Assembly: GCA_035308365.1 (NCBI GenBank)
Contig: DATGGU010000070.1
Location: 73,730 to 137,729, forward strand
Length of the DNA: 64,000 nt
From: PALSA-505 sp035308365
GTDB taxonomy: Bacteria > Actinomycetota > Actinomycetes > Streptosporangiales > Streptosporangiaceae
Reading direction: 5' to 3'
Below are positions 25,969 to 34,128 of the stretch, one piece after another; within the stretch, counting starts at the first letter, position 1, and every line of letters begins with the position of its first letter. The position numbers were made by a program, and so were the translations under genes. Below the pieces are notes generated by a model. That model made no database searches and was not told where the DNA came from. It was given only the letters and a program-made list of their open reading frames with translations.

Positions 25969-26739
25969 TCAGGAGGACTCCCGGCTGAACACGCGGGCAC
26001 GGGATCTGACGTCGCCGATGAACCCGGCGATGCTCTGCCGCGCCTGCGCCCCTCCGTCAAATCCTTTCCAGAGCATCCGCATCCGGCCGGCCAGCTCATA
26101 GCAGGCGTCGATGGGGACCAGGAAGTGCTCGACGGTGTCGTCGGTGCGGCTGATCAGCACGGCTTCCACATCGGGCGTGATCACGCCGAGCAGCGGGTGG
26201 GCCTGCGCGATCCGCTGCCACGCGGTCAGGTCAAGCCGGCACTCGGTCGCCCCGGCCGGGCTCGGGTAGAACCCGGTCACCTCGTCACGTCGCGAGCTGT
26301 ACAGGAAGAACGCCAGGCCCACCGGGATCTCCAGTTCGTCCCATTCGGCCGGGGTCATCGGCCGGGCCGGGTCGGCCAGGTACCGCTCCGGAACCGCCCG
26401 GTAGTGCCCGCCACCGGCTTCTGAGTTCTCGAACAGCAGATAGCAGGCCCGGCAGGCGCAAAGCAGCGAGGACTTCTCCAGGTCGGCGACGTGGTTGTGG
26501 CCGGCCGGGATCGGGGTGGCACACATCTCGCAGGTCTCGTCCGGTGCCGCAGGACGTGTTTGCGGCCAGGAAAGTGCCGTAGGGCGGGTTTGCGGCCAGG
26601 AACGTTTGGCGCTCTCGCCGTGGGCCGCCCGGATCCGCTCGAACACGGCGGCCGGAGTGTTCTCCGGCGGCCCAGGGGCGGACGGCTGCACACCGGGAAC
26701 GAACCTGCGCAGCCCGGCGGGCCTGTTCGGCGCGGTCAC
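25969..26739 (-). CDS. DUF5947-family zinc-finger-like protein of the hydrogenase operon
   Basis: A 256-residue protein starting at GTG 26739, which overlaps the NifU-like gene stop (GTGA). Residues 70-99 hold a cysteine cluster (CEMC, HNH, CACRAC) that looks like a rubredoxin/zinc-ribbon site. The remainder (WDELEIPVGLAFFLYSS, FYPSPAGATECRLDL, VEAVLISR, YELAGRMRMLWKGFDGG) is typical of the DUF5947 family found with actinobacterial hydrogenases. A ten-residue tandem repeat (SWPQTRPTAL / SWPQTRPAAP) precedes the cysteine cluster. The role is unknown; metal handling or electron transfer at the hydrogenase is plausible because of the cysteines. Confidence 0.83.
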   Translation of the reverse strand: MTAPNRPAGLRRFVPGVQPSAPGPPENTPAAVFERIRAAHGESAKRSWPQTRPTALSWPQTRPAAPDETCEMCATPIPAGHNHVADLEKSSLLCACRACYLLFENSEAGGGHYRAVPERYLADPARPMTPAEWDELEIPVGLAFFLYSSRRDEVTGFYPSPAGATECRLDLTAWQRIAQAHPLLGVITPDVEAVLISRTDDTVEHFLVPIDACYELAGRMRMLWKGFDGGAQARQSIAGFIGDVRSRARVFSRESS

Positions 26740-27647
26740 GACGCCACCGCCGGAACGGCGACCCGCACGCCCTGGCTGTCGGCCAGCAGCGGCAGCGGAT
26801 CGAGATGCAAGCCGGGATCGTCCATCCCACGGCCCGCGGCGCGGACGTCGTAACGCTTCCCGCAGGGACAGCTCAGCACCGCACGGTCGAGCTGGCCCGA
26901 GGCCATCGAGGAACCGCACGACGGGCACAGATCCCGGTAGGCATACAGGGTGCCCCGGACCGCGCAGACAAGCACCGCCATTCCGCCTGCCGGCGCGCGC
27001 ACAGGCCGCGAACTCGGCGGCCCGATGTCCGGCAGGCGCACCCAGGCACCGTCGCCATCCGCCGCGAAAGCCGTAGGGGGTGCTTCCGGCGAAACAAGCG
27101 GAGCGGCTGCCCCGGCGCCGTCGGGGCGGCGGCCGATCTGCAGCAGAGTGCGTGATCCGGCCGGCGGCTCGGTCATGCCCTCCACCACGACCTCGGTGAC
27201 CTCGGGGGCCGCGTTCTTCACCGCATCCTCGATGGCCAGCCGGACGGTCACCGTCGAGGACGGGCAGCCGTGGCAACTGCCCTCCAGCCGCAGCCGGGCC
27301 ACCCCGTCGGTCACACCCAGGTACTCCACCCCGCCGGCGTGCGAGCCAAGGTAGGGCCTGACCTGATCCAGCGCCCGCTGCACCCTTGCGTCCACGTCCA
27401 GCGGATGCAGGTCGTGCAGCAGCAGCAGGCTCTCCACCAGCGGGTCCTCGGTGAGCTTGGCGATCAGCCCGGCACCGGCCGGCCCGGACTCGCCGAGCAC
27501 GGCCATGATCCGGGCGAGGCCGTCGCCGTAGAGACCGACCAGCAGCCCGGTCAGTTCCTCGGCCGCGGCCGCCACCGCGGGGGCACCCGACCGCAGAGCA
27601 CCGAGAATCTCTTCGATCCGGTCCCCGGCTTGCTTGACGCGGGTCAT
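26736..27647 (-). CDS. NifU-like/Rieske-like fusion iron-sulfur protein of the hydrogenase operon
   Basis: A 303-residue two-domain protein. The N-terminal half ends in a NifU C-terminal (Nfu) domain, YLGSHAGGVEYLGV followed by GSCHGCPSS (Cys125, Cys128), which in Nfu proteins holds a [4Fe-4S] cluster between two subunits. Residues about 200-290 resemble a Rieske fold (VLVCAVRGTLYAYRDLCPSCG, LSCPCGKRYDV), but the ligand set is cysteine-only (Cys241, Cys244, Cys260, Cys262) instead of 2 Cys + 2 His. It lies directly after the large subunit with a three-base gap. From memory, mycobacterial high-affinity hydrogenase operons carry an essential Fe-S protein (HhyE/HucE) in this position, proposed to carry electrons from the hydrogenase to the respiratory chain. 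Confidence 0.88.
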   Translation of the reverse strand: MTRVKQAGDRIEEILGALRSGAPAVAAAAEELTGLLVGLYGDGLARIMAVLGESGPAGAGLIAKLTEDPLVESLLLLHDLHPLDVDARVQRALDQVRPYLGSHAGGVEYLGVTDGVARLRLEGSCHGCPSSTVTVRLAIEDAVKNAAPEVTEVVVEGMTEPPAGSRTLLQIGRRPDGAGAAAPLVSPEAPPTAFAADGDGAWVRLPDIGPPSSRPVRAPAGGMAVLVCAVRGTLYAYRDLCPSCGSSMASGQLDRAVLSCPCGKRYDVRAAGRGMDDPGLHLDPLPLLADSQGVRVAVPAVAS

Positions 27648-27650
27648 GCG

Positions 27651-29435
27651 TCAGGTCGCCAGGACGGCTGACATCGGTGAGTGCACCTTCTCCAGTGACC
27701 TGCCGTTGCCCAGGTACATGTGGACGCCACAGGGCAGGCACGGGTCGAAACTGCGGACCGCGCGCATGACGTCGATGCCCTTGAAGCTGCCAGGCGGGTT
27801 CTCCTCGAAGATCGGGGTGTTCTGCACGGCGTCCTCGTAGGGGCCAGGCGTTCCGTAGACGTCACGGACGCTGGCATTCCACGGGGTCGGCGGGTACGGG
27901 TGGTAGTTGGCGATCTTGCCACCGCGGATGACCATGTGGTGGGAGAGCACGCCCCGCACCGCCTCGGTGAACCCGCAGCTGTTCGTCTCGTCGGGCACGG
28001 TGAACGGTTCCCACGTCTTGGTGTGGCCGGCCCGGATCTCGGCGAGCGCCTTCTCGGTGAAGTGCAGCGCGCAGGCCGCCGCATAGGCCTGGAAGTAGGT
28101 TCGCGCCCGGTCCCGCTCGATCGCGTTGGACAGCGGCTGTCCCTGCTTGTCGTGCGGGATCCGCCACTCGAAGGTGACCTCGGGCTTGCTGATCGTCCGC
28201 GGCAGGTTGATCTGCACGCCGCTGCCGGTGGACCTTACGTAGCCGATGTCCACCAGGCCGCCGAGCGCGGTCGCCCACAGCCGGGCCAGCGGGCCGCCGC
28301 CGGTGTCGGCCGCCATGTGGTCGGTGCCGTCGAACCAGCGGGGCGACATCACCCAGGAGTACTTGTCGTCGAAGTTCCGCTTGGCCGGCCGGGGGATGGT
28401 GTGCTGGTTCCACGGGTGCCTGCGGTCGACCGGGTTGCCCAGTGGGTCGTGCGTCACGAACATCTCCTGGTCCTCCCAGTCCTCGTAGTACGAGGAGCCG
28501 AGCAGGATCCGGATGCCCAGGTTGATCTCCACCAGGTCGTTGGTGATCAGTTGGCCGTCCCTGATGACGCCGGGGGTGACGAACATCTTCCGGCCCCAGT
28601 TGGTCATGTTCCGGTACGTGAAGTCGCAGTATTCGGGGTCGTTGAGGCTGCCCCAGCAGACCAGGTCGGCGCGGCGCCTGCCGACCTCTTCGTAGCCGGG
28701 CATGGCCTCGTAGAAGAAGTCGAACAGGTCGTCGTGCAGCGGCACGACCCCCTTCATGAACTCCACGTACCGCATCAGCCGGGTGAGGTAGTCGGTGAAC
28801 AGCTGGATCGTCGGGGTCGTGCCGACACCACCCGGGTACAGCGTCGAGGGGTGCACATGGCGCCCCTCCATGAGGCAGAACATCTCCCTGGTGGATCTGC
28901 TCACCTGGAGCGCCTCGCGGTAGAACGCGCCCTCGAGCGGGTTCAGGGCCCGCATGATGTCGCCGATGGTCTTGTAGCCGTGCGCGCCGGCGTGCGGCGC
29001 CTCGGTGCGGTTGGCCAGTTCGAGCACGCCGGGGTTGGTCTCGCCGACCATCCTCTCGCAGAAGTCCACCCCGACCAGGTTCTCCTGGAAGATGTTGTGG
29101 TCGAACATGTACTCCGCCGCCTCGCCGAGGTTGATGATCCACTCGCCGAGGTGCGGCGGCCGCACGCCGTAGGCCATGTTCTGGTTGTAGACCGAGCAGG
29201 TCGCGTGGTTGTCGCCGCAGATTCCGCAGATGCGGCTGGTGATGAAGTGCGCGTCCCTGGGGTCCTTGCCCTTCATGAAGATGCTGTAGCCGCGGAAGAT
29301 CGACGATGTGCTGTGGCACTCGACGACCCGCCGCTGGGCGAAGTCGATCTTCGTGTAGATGCCCAGACTGCCCACGATCCTGGTGATCGGGTCCCAGGCC
29401 ATCTCCACAATGCCGGTGTCTTCGGCCGTAGTCAT
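27651..29435 (-). CDS. hhyL: [NiFe]-hydrogenase large subunit, high-affinity group 1h/5
   Basis: A 594-residue catalytic subunit. The N-terminal metal-binding motif is RICGICGDNHATC (Cys70, Cys73) and the C-terminal one DPCLPCGVH (Cys566, Cys569, His572); these four cysteines bind Ni-Fe(CN)2CO. A 22-residue tail follows His572, the normal cleavage point of the maturation endopeptidase encoded at 34125-34739. The length, the absence of membrane helices and the neighbours (NifU-like, DUF5947, DUF6084) place it in the actinobacterial oxygen-tolerant high-affinity group that oxidises atmospheric H2. The adjacent small subunit lies 13 bases upstream. Energy supply during starvation is the known role in this group. 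Confidence 0.97.
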   Translation of the reverse strand: MTTAEDTGIVEMAWDPITRIVGSLGIYTKIDFAQRRVVECHSTSSIFRGYSIFMKGKDPRDAHFITSRICGICGDNHATCSVYNQNMAYGVRPPHLGEWIINLGEAAEYMFDHNIFQENLVGVDFCERMVGETNPGVLELANRTEAPHAGAHGYKTIGDIMRALNPLEGAFYREALQVSRSTREMFCLMEGRHVHPSTLYPGGVGTTPTIQLFTDYLTRLMRYVEFMKGVVPLHDDLFDFFYEAMPGYEEVGRRRADLVCWGSLNDPEYCDFTYRNMTNWGRKMFVTPGVIRDGQLITNDLVEINLGIRILLGSSYYEDWEDQEMFVTHDPLGNPVDRRHPWNQHTIPRPAKRNFDDKYSWVMSPRWFDGTDHMAADTGGGPLARLWATALGGLVDIGYVRSTGSGVQINLPRTISKPEVTFEWRIPHDKQGQPLSNAIERDRARTYFQAYAAACALHFTEKALAEIRAGHTKTWEPFTVPDETNSCGFTEAVRGVLSHHMVIRGGKIANYHPYPPTPWNASVRDVYGTPGPYEDAVQNTPIFEENPPGSFKGIDVMRAVRSFDPCLPCGVHMYLGNGRSLEKVHSPMSAVLAT

Positions 29436-29448
29436 CGCGGTGTCCCTC

Positions 29449-30498
<1,050 letters not shown>

Positions 30499-30534
30499 AG
30501 CAAAGGCCACCTCCTCGTTTCTGGATCGGCGGCA

Positions 30535-30618
30535 GACAGCACCCGCTCGGTGGCCGGCAGCACCCGCTCGGTGGCTGGCACGGCGTACTCGGTGGCTGGC
30601 AGGACCCGCTCGGGCCTA
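30535..30618 (-). repeat. Four 21-bp tandem repeats in the hydrogenase operon leader
   Basis: Units start at 30535, 30556, 30577 and 30598; each contains (C/T)(A/C)CTCGGTGGC(T/C)GGCA variants. They lie in the predicted 5' untranslated region between the promoter and hhyS. On the minus strand one frame would read repeated ERVLPAT, but no good ribosome site supports a gene. Confidence 0.75.
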
Positions 30619-30698
30619 CTGGCAAGGACAACCGCCGTAGCTGGACCCGAGCCGATCCTCATGGCGCAACCCACCTTCGTGATGCGCAGACGCCACGA

Positions 30699-30727
30699 AT
30701 GCTAGACCTACGGCGGATCGCCTACAA
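30699..30727 (-). promoter_or_regulatory. Candidate promoter of the hydrogenase structural operon
   Basis: On the minus strand, TTGTAG (30727-30722), a 17-base spacer, then TAGCAT (30704-30699) resemble a housekeeping -35/-10 pair. Transcription would begin near 30692 and leave a leader of about 190 bases that includes the 21-bp repeats. The match is moderate (half of the -35 consensus) but the spacing is exact and the place is right. Confidence 0.4.
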
Positions 30728-30741
30728 GACTGTTGCGTCAG

Positions 30742-30771
30742 TTGACCGGACAGAAATGTCTGCCCCAAGAT
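30742..30771 (+). promoter_or_regulatory. Candidate -35 and palindromic operator in the divergent hydrogenase region
   Basis: TTGACC at 30742-30747 is followed by the inverted repeat GACA-N4-TGTC (30750-30761) and a weak -10-like CAAGAT at 30766-30771. It lies between the two divergent hydrogenase-related operons, about 240 bases before the HTH regulator gene. A second -10-like TAATAT is at 30840. The rest of the 500-base gap (30499-31004) shows no gene that I can support. Confidence 0.3.
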
Positions 30772-31004
30772 GCCCTAGAAACCGAATCCCTTTCTCTAAT
30801 GTCCGGCACTGGCTGTAACGGATGGTGCGCATGTGTCGGTAATATTCGACGAACTCCTGTGCCTGGTGTCACGCAAGTGCCTGAAACACGACCCGACAGC
30901 GAGGGCCCGCTTCACATCGCCAGTCCGGTTTCAAGTTTCCAGTTTCGTGACCGCCCACGTAACCTTGGTGAATCGCCTGGGGGCGGGAACATGAGGAGTG
31001 ATCG

Positions 31005-31619
31005 GTGACAGACCCCAACCGTGGTCCCGCCGCGGACCCGATCGAGGTTGTCCCGGTGGTCGTGGTGTCCCAGTCCTTCCCGGCCCGGCCCTCCTTCATC
31101 CCCGAGATCCGGGACTTCGTCCGGCGCTGCCTGGCCGACTCCCCGCTCGATGAGGACGGCATGCGCGAAGTGGGCGAAACTGTGTTCCGCGCGCTGCTCG
31201 ACGCGGCCGGGCCGACCGGGTCGGTGCAGGTCGCCTTCCGAATCTTCCCCGAGCACGTCGAGGTCGATGTGCTCCACTCCGACTCCGCCATCCAGGATGG
31301 CCGCGGCCAGATCACGCCCATGGCACCGGCCCGGCCGGCCTCGGTGAACGCCGCCTCGCAGGCCGCATCCGCGACCCAGCCAGCACAGATGCCAAAGGAG
31401 CCCGCCGCCACGGACATGCCGGCCGAGACGCACACCAGCTCGTTCGCCGAGTGGATGTCCAGCGCGCTCCGCCGGGAGGGCATGACCCAAGAGGCCGCGG
31501 CCCGCCAGCTGGGCGTATCAGTCAAGACGGTCAGCCGCTGGGTCGGCGGCGCGACCCAGCCGAGAATGCGGGACCTCAAGCGGATCAGGGAAGTCTTCGG
31601 CGAGGTCCCGCTGCACTGA
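31005..31619 (+). CDS. Regulator with HATPase-like N-terminus and Cro/CI-type HTH
   Basis: A 204-residue protein starting at GTG 31005 behind GAGGAG. The N-terminal about 90 residues (QSFPARPSFIPEIRDFVRRCL, VGETVFRALLDAAGPTG, FRIFPEHVEVDVLHSD) read like a shortened anti-sigma-type HATPase fold without a clear ATP-binding N or G box. An Ala/Pro-rich linker follows (about 105-145). The C-terminal 55 residues are a helix-turn-helix: GMTQEAAARQLGVSVKTVSRWVGG. It is divergent from the hydrogenase structural operon and upstream of the maturation operon, so regulating one or both is the natural guess. The combination of domains is unusual. Confidence 0.75.
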   Translation: MTDPNRGPAADPIEVVPVVVVSQSFPARPSFIPEIRDFVRRCLADSPLDEDGMREVGETVFRALLDAAGPTGSVQVAFRIFPEHVEVDVLHSDSAIQDGRGQITPMAPARPASVNAASQAASATQPAQMPKEPAATDMPAETHTSSFAEWMSSALRREGMTQEAAARQLGVSVKTVSRWVGGATQPRMRDLKRIREVFGEVPLH

Positions 31620-31800
31620 ACGGCAGCCCCACCCCGCCGCGCCGCCCCATTCCGCTTCGCCGTCGCTCTGTTCCATCTCGCGGTCACCGTTACACTCCGC
31701 CGGCCGCCGTTCCCCCTCGGCGCCCTCGTTCCACGCGTTGCTCTTTCCTGTCGTTCAGGATTACTGGACGCTCACCCCACATGTGTCCTACGGTGCTGTC

Positions 31801-32361
31801 ATGTCTGTTCCCGCTGGACGTCATCGGGTCGGCGCGAACCGTGACCGGCTTGTGTTGCACACCGGCAGGGATGGGCTTGCCGCGTCGGCGGGGCACGACC
31901 TCACCATCGAGCTGACCGACTGGTCGGCCCAACTGACCGTTGGTGAAGATTCCGTGCCGACCGCCCTCGAGGCCACCATCGACATGACCTCCCTGACTGT
32001 GCGCGAGGGCAGCGGCGGGATCAAGCCGCTCACCGACAAGGACAGGCGGGACATCAAGTCCCAGGCGCGCAAGATACTCAGCATCGACCAGCACCCGCAG
32101 GCCACATTCGGCGATGCGAAGTTCCAGCCGGACGGCACCGGCAGCGGGACCATCAGCGGCACGTTCACCATCGCCGGACGATCCGGCCCGCTCACCCTCC
32201 AGGTCACCCAGATCGAGCCGGACCATTATCGGGCGCGGGGCTCGGTGGTCCAGTCTGCCTTCGGGATCAAGCCCTACAGCGGTTTCTTTGGCGCCCTCAA
32301 GGTGCGGGACCGCGTGGACGTCGAGGTCGAAGTCGATCTGTCGCAACCAGCAGGTGCCTGA
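31801..32361 (+). CDS. YceI-family lipid-binding-type protein
   Basis: A 186-residue YceI-domain protein (lipocalin-like barrel that binds isoprenoid lipids in characterised members). Signatures are AASAGHDLTIELTDWSAQLTV near the N-terminus, SQARKILSIDQHPQATF and SGTFTIAGRSGPLTLQV. There is no signal peptide, so unlike E. coli YceI it should be cytoplasmic. ATG 31801 is chosen; the frame is open to 31738 but without start support. The stop lies within a short direct repeat that precedes the SIS gene. Possible quinone binding near a hydrogenase is an attractive but untested idea. The 180-base gap upstream contains only a weak TACGGT -10-like site. Confidence 0.87.
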   Translation: MSVPAGRHRVGANRDRLVLHTGRDGLAASAGHDLTIELTDWSAQLTVGEDSVPTALEATIDMTSLTVREGSGGIKPLTDKDRRDIKSQARKILSIDQHPQATFGDAKFQPDGTGSGTISGTFTIAGRSGPLTLQVTQIEPDHYRARGSVVQSAFGIKPYSGFFGALKVRDRVDVEVEVDLSQPAGA

Positions 32362-32386
32362 TGAACGCGAGTGCCTGATGAACGCG
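32354..32386 (+). repeat. Short direct duplication at the YceI/SIS junction
   Basis: GTGCCTGATGAACGCG occurs at 32354 and again at 32371 (period 17). The first copy holds the YceI stop and an ATG that leads only to a five-codon frame; the second holds the start of the SIS gene (ATG 32378). The duplication changes frame and has therefore created a spare start site. Confidence 0.6.
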
Positions 32387-33055
32387 GCCGTGCCTGGTGG
32401 CGGCCAGGGAACCGAGCAGCAGGCAACCGAGCAGCACGGAACTGAGCAGCAGGCAACCGACCGGGCGGTGCTGGCGTTCGAGCGCCGCGACCAGCCTGCC
32501 AGGGAGCTGGCGGCCCAGGCGGCCGCCGTCGCTGACGCCTGCTACGCCATGGCCGTCCGGTTCCACCAGGGCGGCAGACTCGTGGTCTTCGGCACCGGTG
32601 GCTCCAGCACCGACGCGCAGCACGTGGCGGTGGAGTTCGTCCATCCGGTGATCGTGGGCAAGCGCGCGCTGCCGGCCTTCTCGCTGACCACCGATGTTGC
32701 CACGGTCACCGGCATCGCCGAGCGGGAGGGCATGGACCAGATTTTCGCCCACCAGATCCGGCACCTGGCCGCGCCGCAGGATATCGCGCTCGGCATCAGC
32801 GCCGATGGGAACTGCGCCACCGTGCTCGCCGGGCTGGCTACGGCCAAAGGTAAGGGATTGCTGACCATCGCGCTGGCCGGCGGCGACGGGGGAGCGCTGA
32901 AACGGTCCCCGGCCGTGGATCACCTGCTGGTGGCCGCCGCCACCGACCCGCGCGTGGTCAAGGAACTGCAGGTGACGATTTACCACGTGCTCTGGGAGCT
33001 GGTGCACGTGTTCTTCGAGCAGCCGGGAGTGCTGGCACCGGGGGTGGTCGCGTGA
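32378..33055 (+). CDS. SIS-domain protein, phosphoheptose isomerase-like (first copy)
   Basis: A 225-residue SIS (sugar isomerase) protein close to GmhA/DiaA. It has VVFGTGGSSTDAQHVAVEFVH (phosphosugar-binding Ser/Thr loop), TTDVATVTGIAEREGMDQIF and ALGISADGNCATVLAGL, in which the second phosphate loop reads SADGNC instead of STSGNS. This suggests altered substrate binding. The N-terminus has a Glu/Gln repeat (TEQQATEQHGTEQQATD). The stop overlaps the HypC-like gene (GTGA). Position inside a hydrogenase maturation operon is conserved for a second SIS gene here. Function in hydrogenase biogenesis is not known to me. Confidence 0.83.
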   Translation: MNAAVPGGGQGTEQQATEQHGTEQQATDRAVLAFERRDQPARELAAQAAAVADACYAMAVRFHQGGRLVVFGTGGSSTDAQHVAVEFVHPVIVGKRALPAFSLTTDVATVTGIAEREGMDQIFAHQIRHLAAPQDIALGISADGNCATVLAGLATAKGKGLLTIALAGGDGGALKRSPAVDHLLVAAATDPRVVKELQVTIYHVLWELVHVFFEQPGVLAPGVVA

Positions 33056-33294
33056 CGGATATTGCCAGCCGTAGGCCGTGGTTCCGGCAAAGTGAGCACT
33101 GTCACGATGATGTCTGCATCACCTGCTCGGACGCGGCCGTGGAGGTTACCGTGCTGCGCCTGCTGGACGACGGCCTCGCGGTCGTGGACACCGGGCAGGG
33201 TGAGGAAGAGGTCAGCGTCGCTCTCGTGCCCGCGCGGGTGGGCGACACGATCCTGGTGCACGCCAGGGAAGCCATCGCCGTGGTGGGAGGCTGA
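33052..33294 (+). CDS. HypC/HupF-like small protein with N-terminal cysteines
   Basis: An 80-residue protein whose C-terminal 55 residues follow the HypC/HybG/HupF OB-fold (VEVTVLRLLDDGLAVVDTGQG, ISVALVP-like segment, VGDTILVHAREAIAVVG). It lacks the MCLGIPG N-terminus whose Cys2 is essential in HypC; instead it has CHDDVCITC (Cys17, Cys22, Cys25). It may be a second chaperone specific to this hydrogenase or to a metal-delivery step. GTG 33052 overlaps the SIS stop (GTGA). The canonical hypC lies 1.8 kb downstream, so both are kept in the same operon. Confidence 0.82.
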   Translation: MTDIASRRPWFRQSEHCHDDVCITCSDAAVEVTVLRLLDDGLAVVDTGQGEEEVSVALVPARVGDTILVHAREAIAVVGG

Positions 33295-33300
33295 CCAGGA

Positions 33301-34128
33301 GTGACGCAGCAGAACGGCCAGGACACCGGAGCGGGCGCCATGGAATCGCTGTACCCGTTCCTCTACTCGGGCACCAGTGACCTGCCGGCCGTCTTGGCGC
33401 AGGTCCGCGCGTCCACGGTCGCCAAGACCAAGGAGATCACCGAGCTGCGCCGCCGGGTGTGCGCGGACGATGCCGCCAGGCTGGCCGCCTGTGCCCGCGA
33501 CATGGCGGCAGCCTTCGCGGTGGGTGGCCGCCTGTTCACGTTCGGCAACGGCGGCAGCGCCACCGACGCCCAGCAACTGGCCACCCTCTTCCTCAGCCCT
33601 GCCCCCGGCCCCGGCACAGGCCCCAGCCCCGGCCCCGGCACAGGCCCCAGCCCCGGCCCTGGCACAGGCTCCAGGCTGCCGCCGCTGGCGGCCTTCTGTC
33701 TGGCCAACGACACCTCGGTGATCACCGCGCTGTGTAACGACATTGGCGTCGACGTGGTGTTCGCCCGGCAGATCGCCGCGTTCGGCACCAAGGATGACAT
33801 CGCGGTCGGGCTGTCCACCAGCGGGAACTCCGGCAACCTGCTGCGCGCCTTCGATGAGGCCAGCCGCCGCGGGATGCTTACCATCGGCCTGGCTGGCTAC
33901 GAGGGCGGCAAGATGGCCGAACTGGACAGCATCGATTATCTGTTCGTCGCGCCGTCCGCGTCGGTGCACCGGATCCAGGAGGCGCAGACCACCATCTACC
34001 AGGTGCTCTGGGAGCTGACGGTGGCCGAGTACGCCCAGCTGGCCGCCAGCGCCCAGCCAGCCGGGAACACCGGGAACACCGGAAACACCGAGAACCCCGG
34101 GAACACCGGGAACGCGGACCGCCGATGA
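33301..34128 (+). CDS. SIS-domain protein, phosphoheptose isomerase-like (second copy)
   Basis: A 275-residue paralogue of the first SIS protein. Both phosphosugar loops are canonical (FGNGGSATDAQQLA and LSTSGNSGNLLRAF). Between them, after LATLFLSP, a 24-base DNA repeat inserts GPGTGPSP units into a region that in GmhA is a surface loop. The C-terminus adds an NTGN-type 9-base repeat. GTG 33301 stands six bases after the HypC-like stop; its ribosome site is GGGAGG slightly upstream. The stop overlaps the endopeptidase start (ATGA). The pair of SIS genes in a hyp operon suggests that a phosphosugar or nucleotide-sugar step is linked to hydrogenase assembly or regulation. Confidence 0.85.
   Translation: MTQQNGQDTGAGAMESLYPFLYSGTSDLPAVLAQVRASTVAKTKEITELRRRVCADDAARLAACARDMAAAFAVGGRLFTFGNGGSATDAQQLATLFLSPAPGPGTGPSPGPGTGPSPGPGTGSRLPPLAAFCLANDTSVITALCNDIGVDVVFARQIAAFGTKDDIAVGLSTSGNSGNLLRAFDEASRRGMLTIGLAGYEGGKMAELDSIDYLFVAPSASVHRIQEAQTTIYQVLWELTVAEYAQLAASAQPAGNTGNTGNTENPGNTGNADRR
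33603..33671 (+). repeat. 24-bp tandem repeats inside the second SIS gene
   Basis: GGCACAGGC recurs at 33613, 33637 and 33661 (period 24), each unit coding GPGTGPSP. Frame is preserved. The repeat enlarges a loop of the sugar-isomerase domain. Confidence 0.8.
34061..34120 (+). repeat. 9-bp tandem repeats at the 3' end of the second SIS gene
   Basis: About six to seven imperfect copies of GGGAACACC encode the NTGNTGNTENPGNTGN tail of the protein. It is a low-complexity addition after the SIS fold. Confidence 0.75.
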
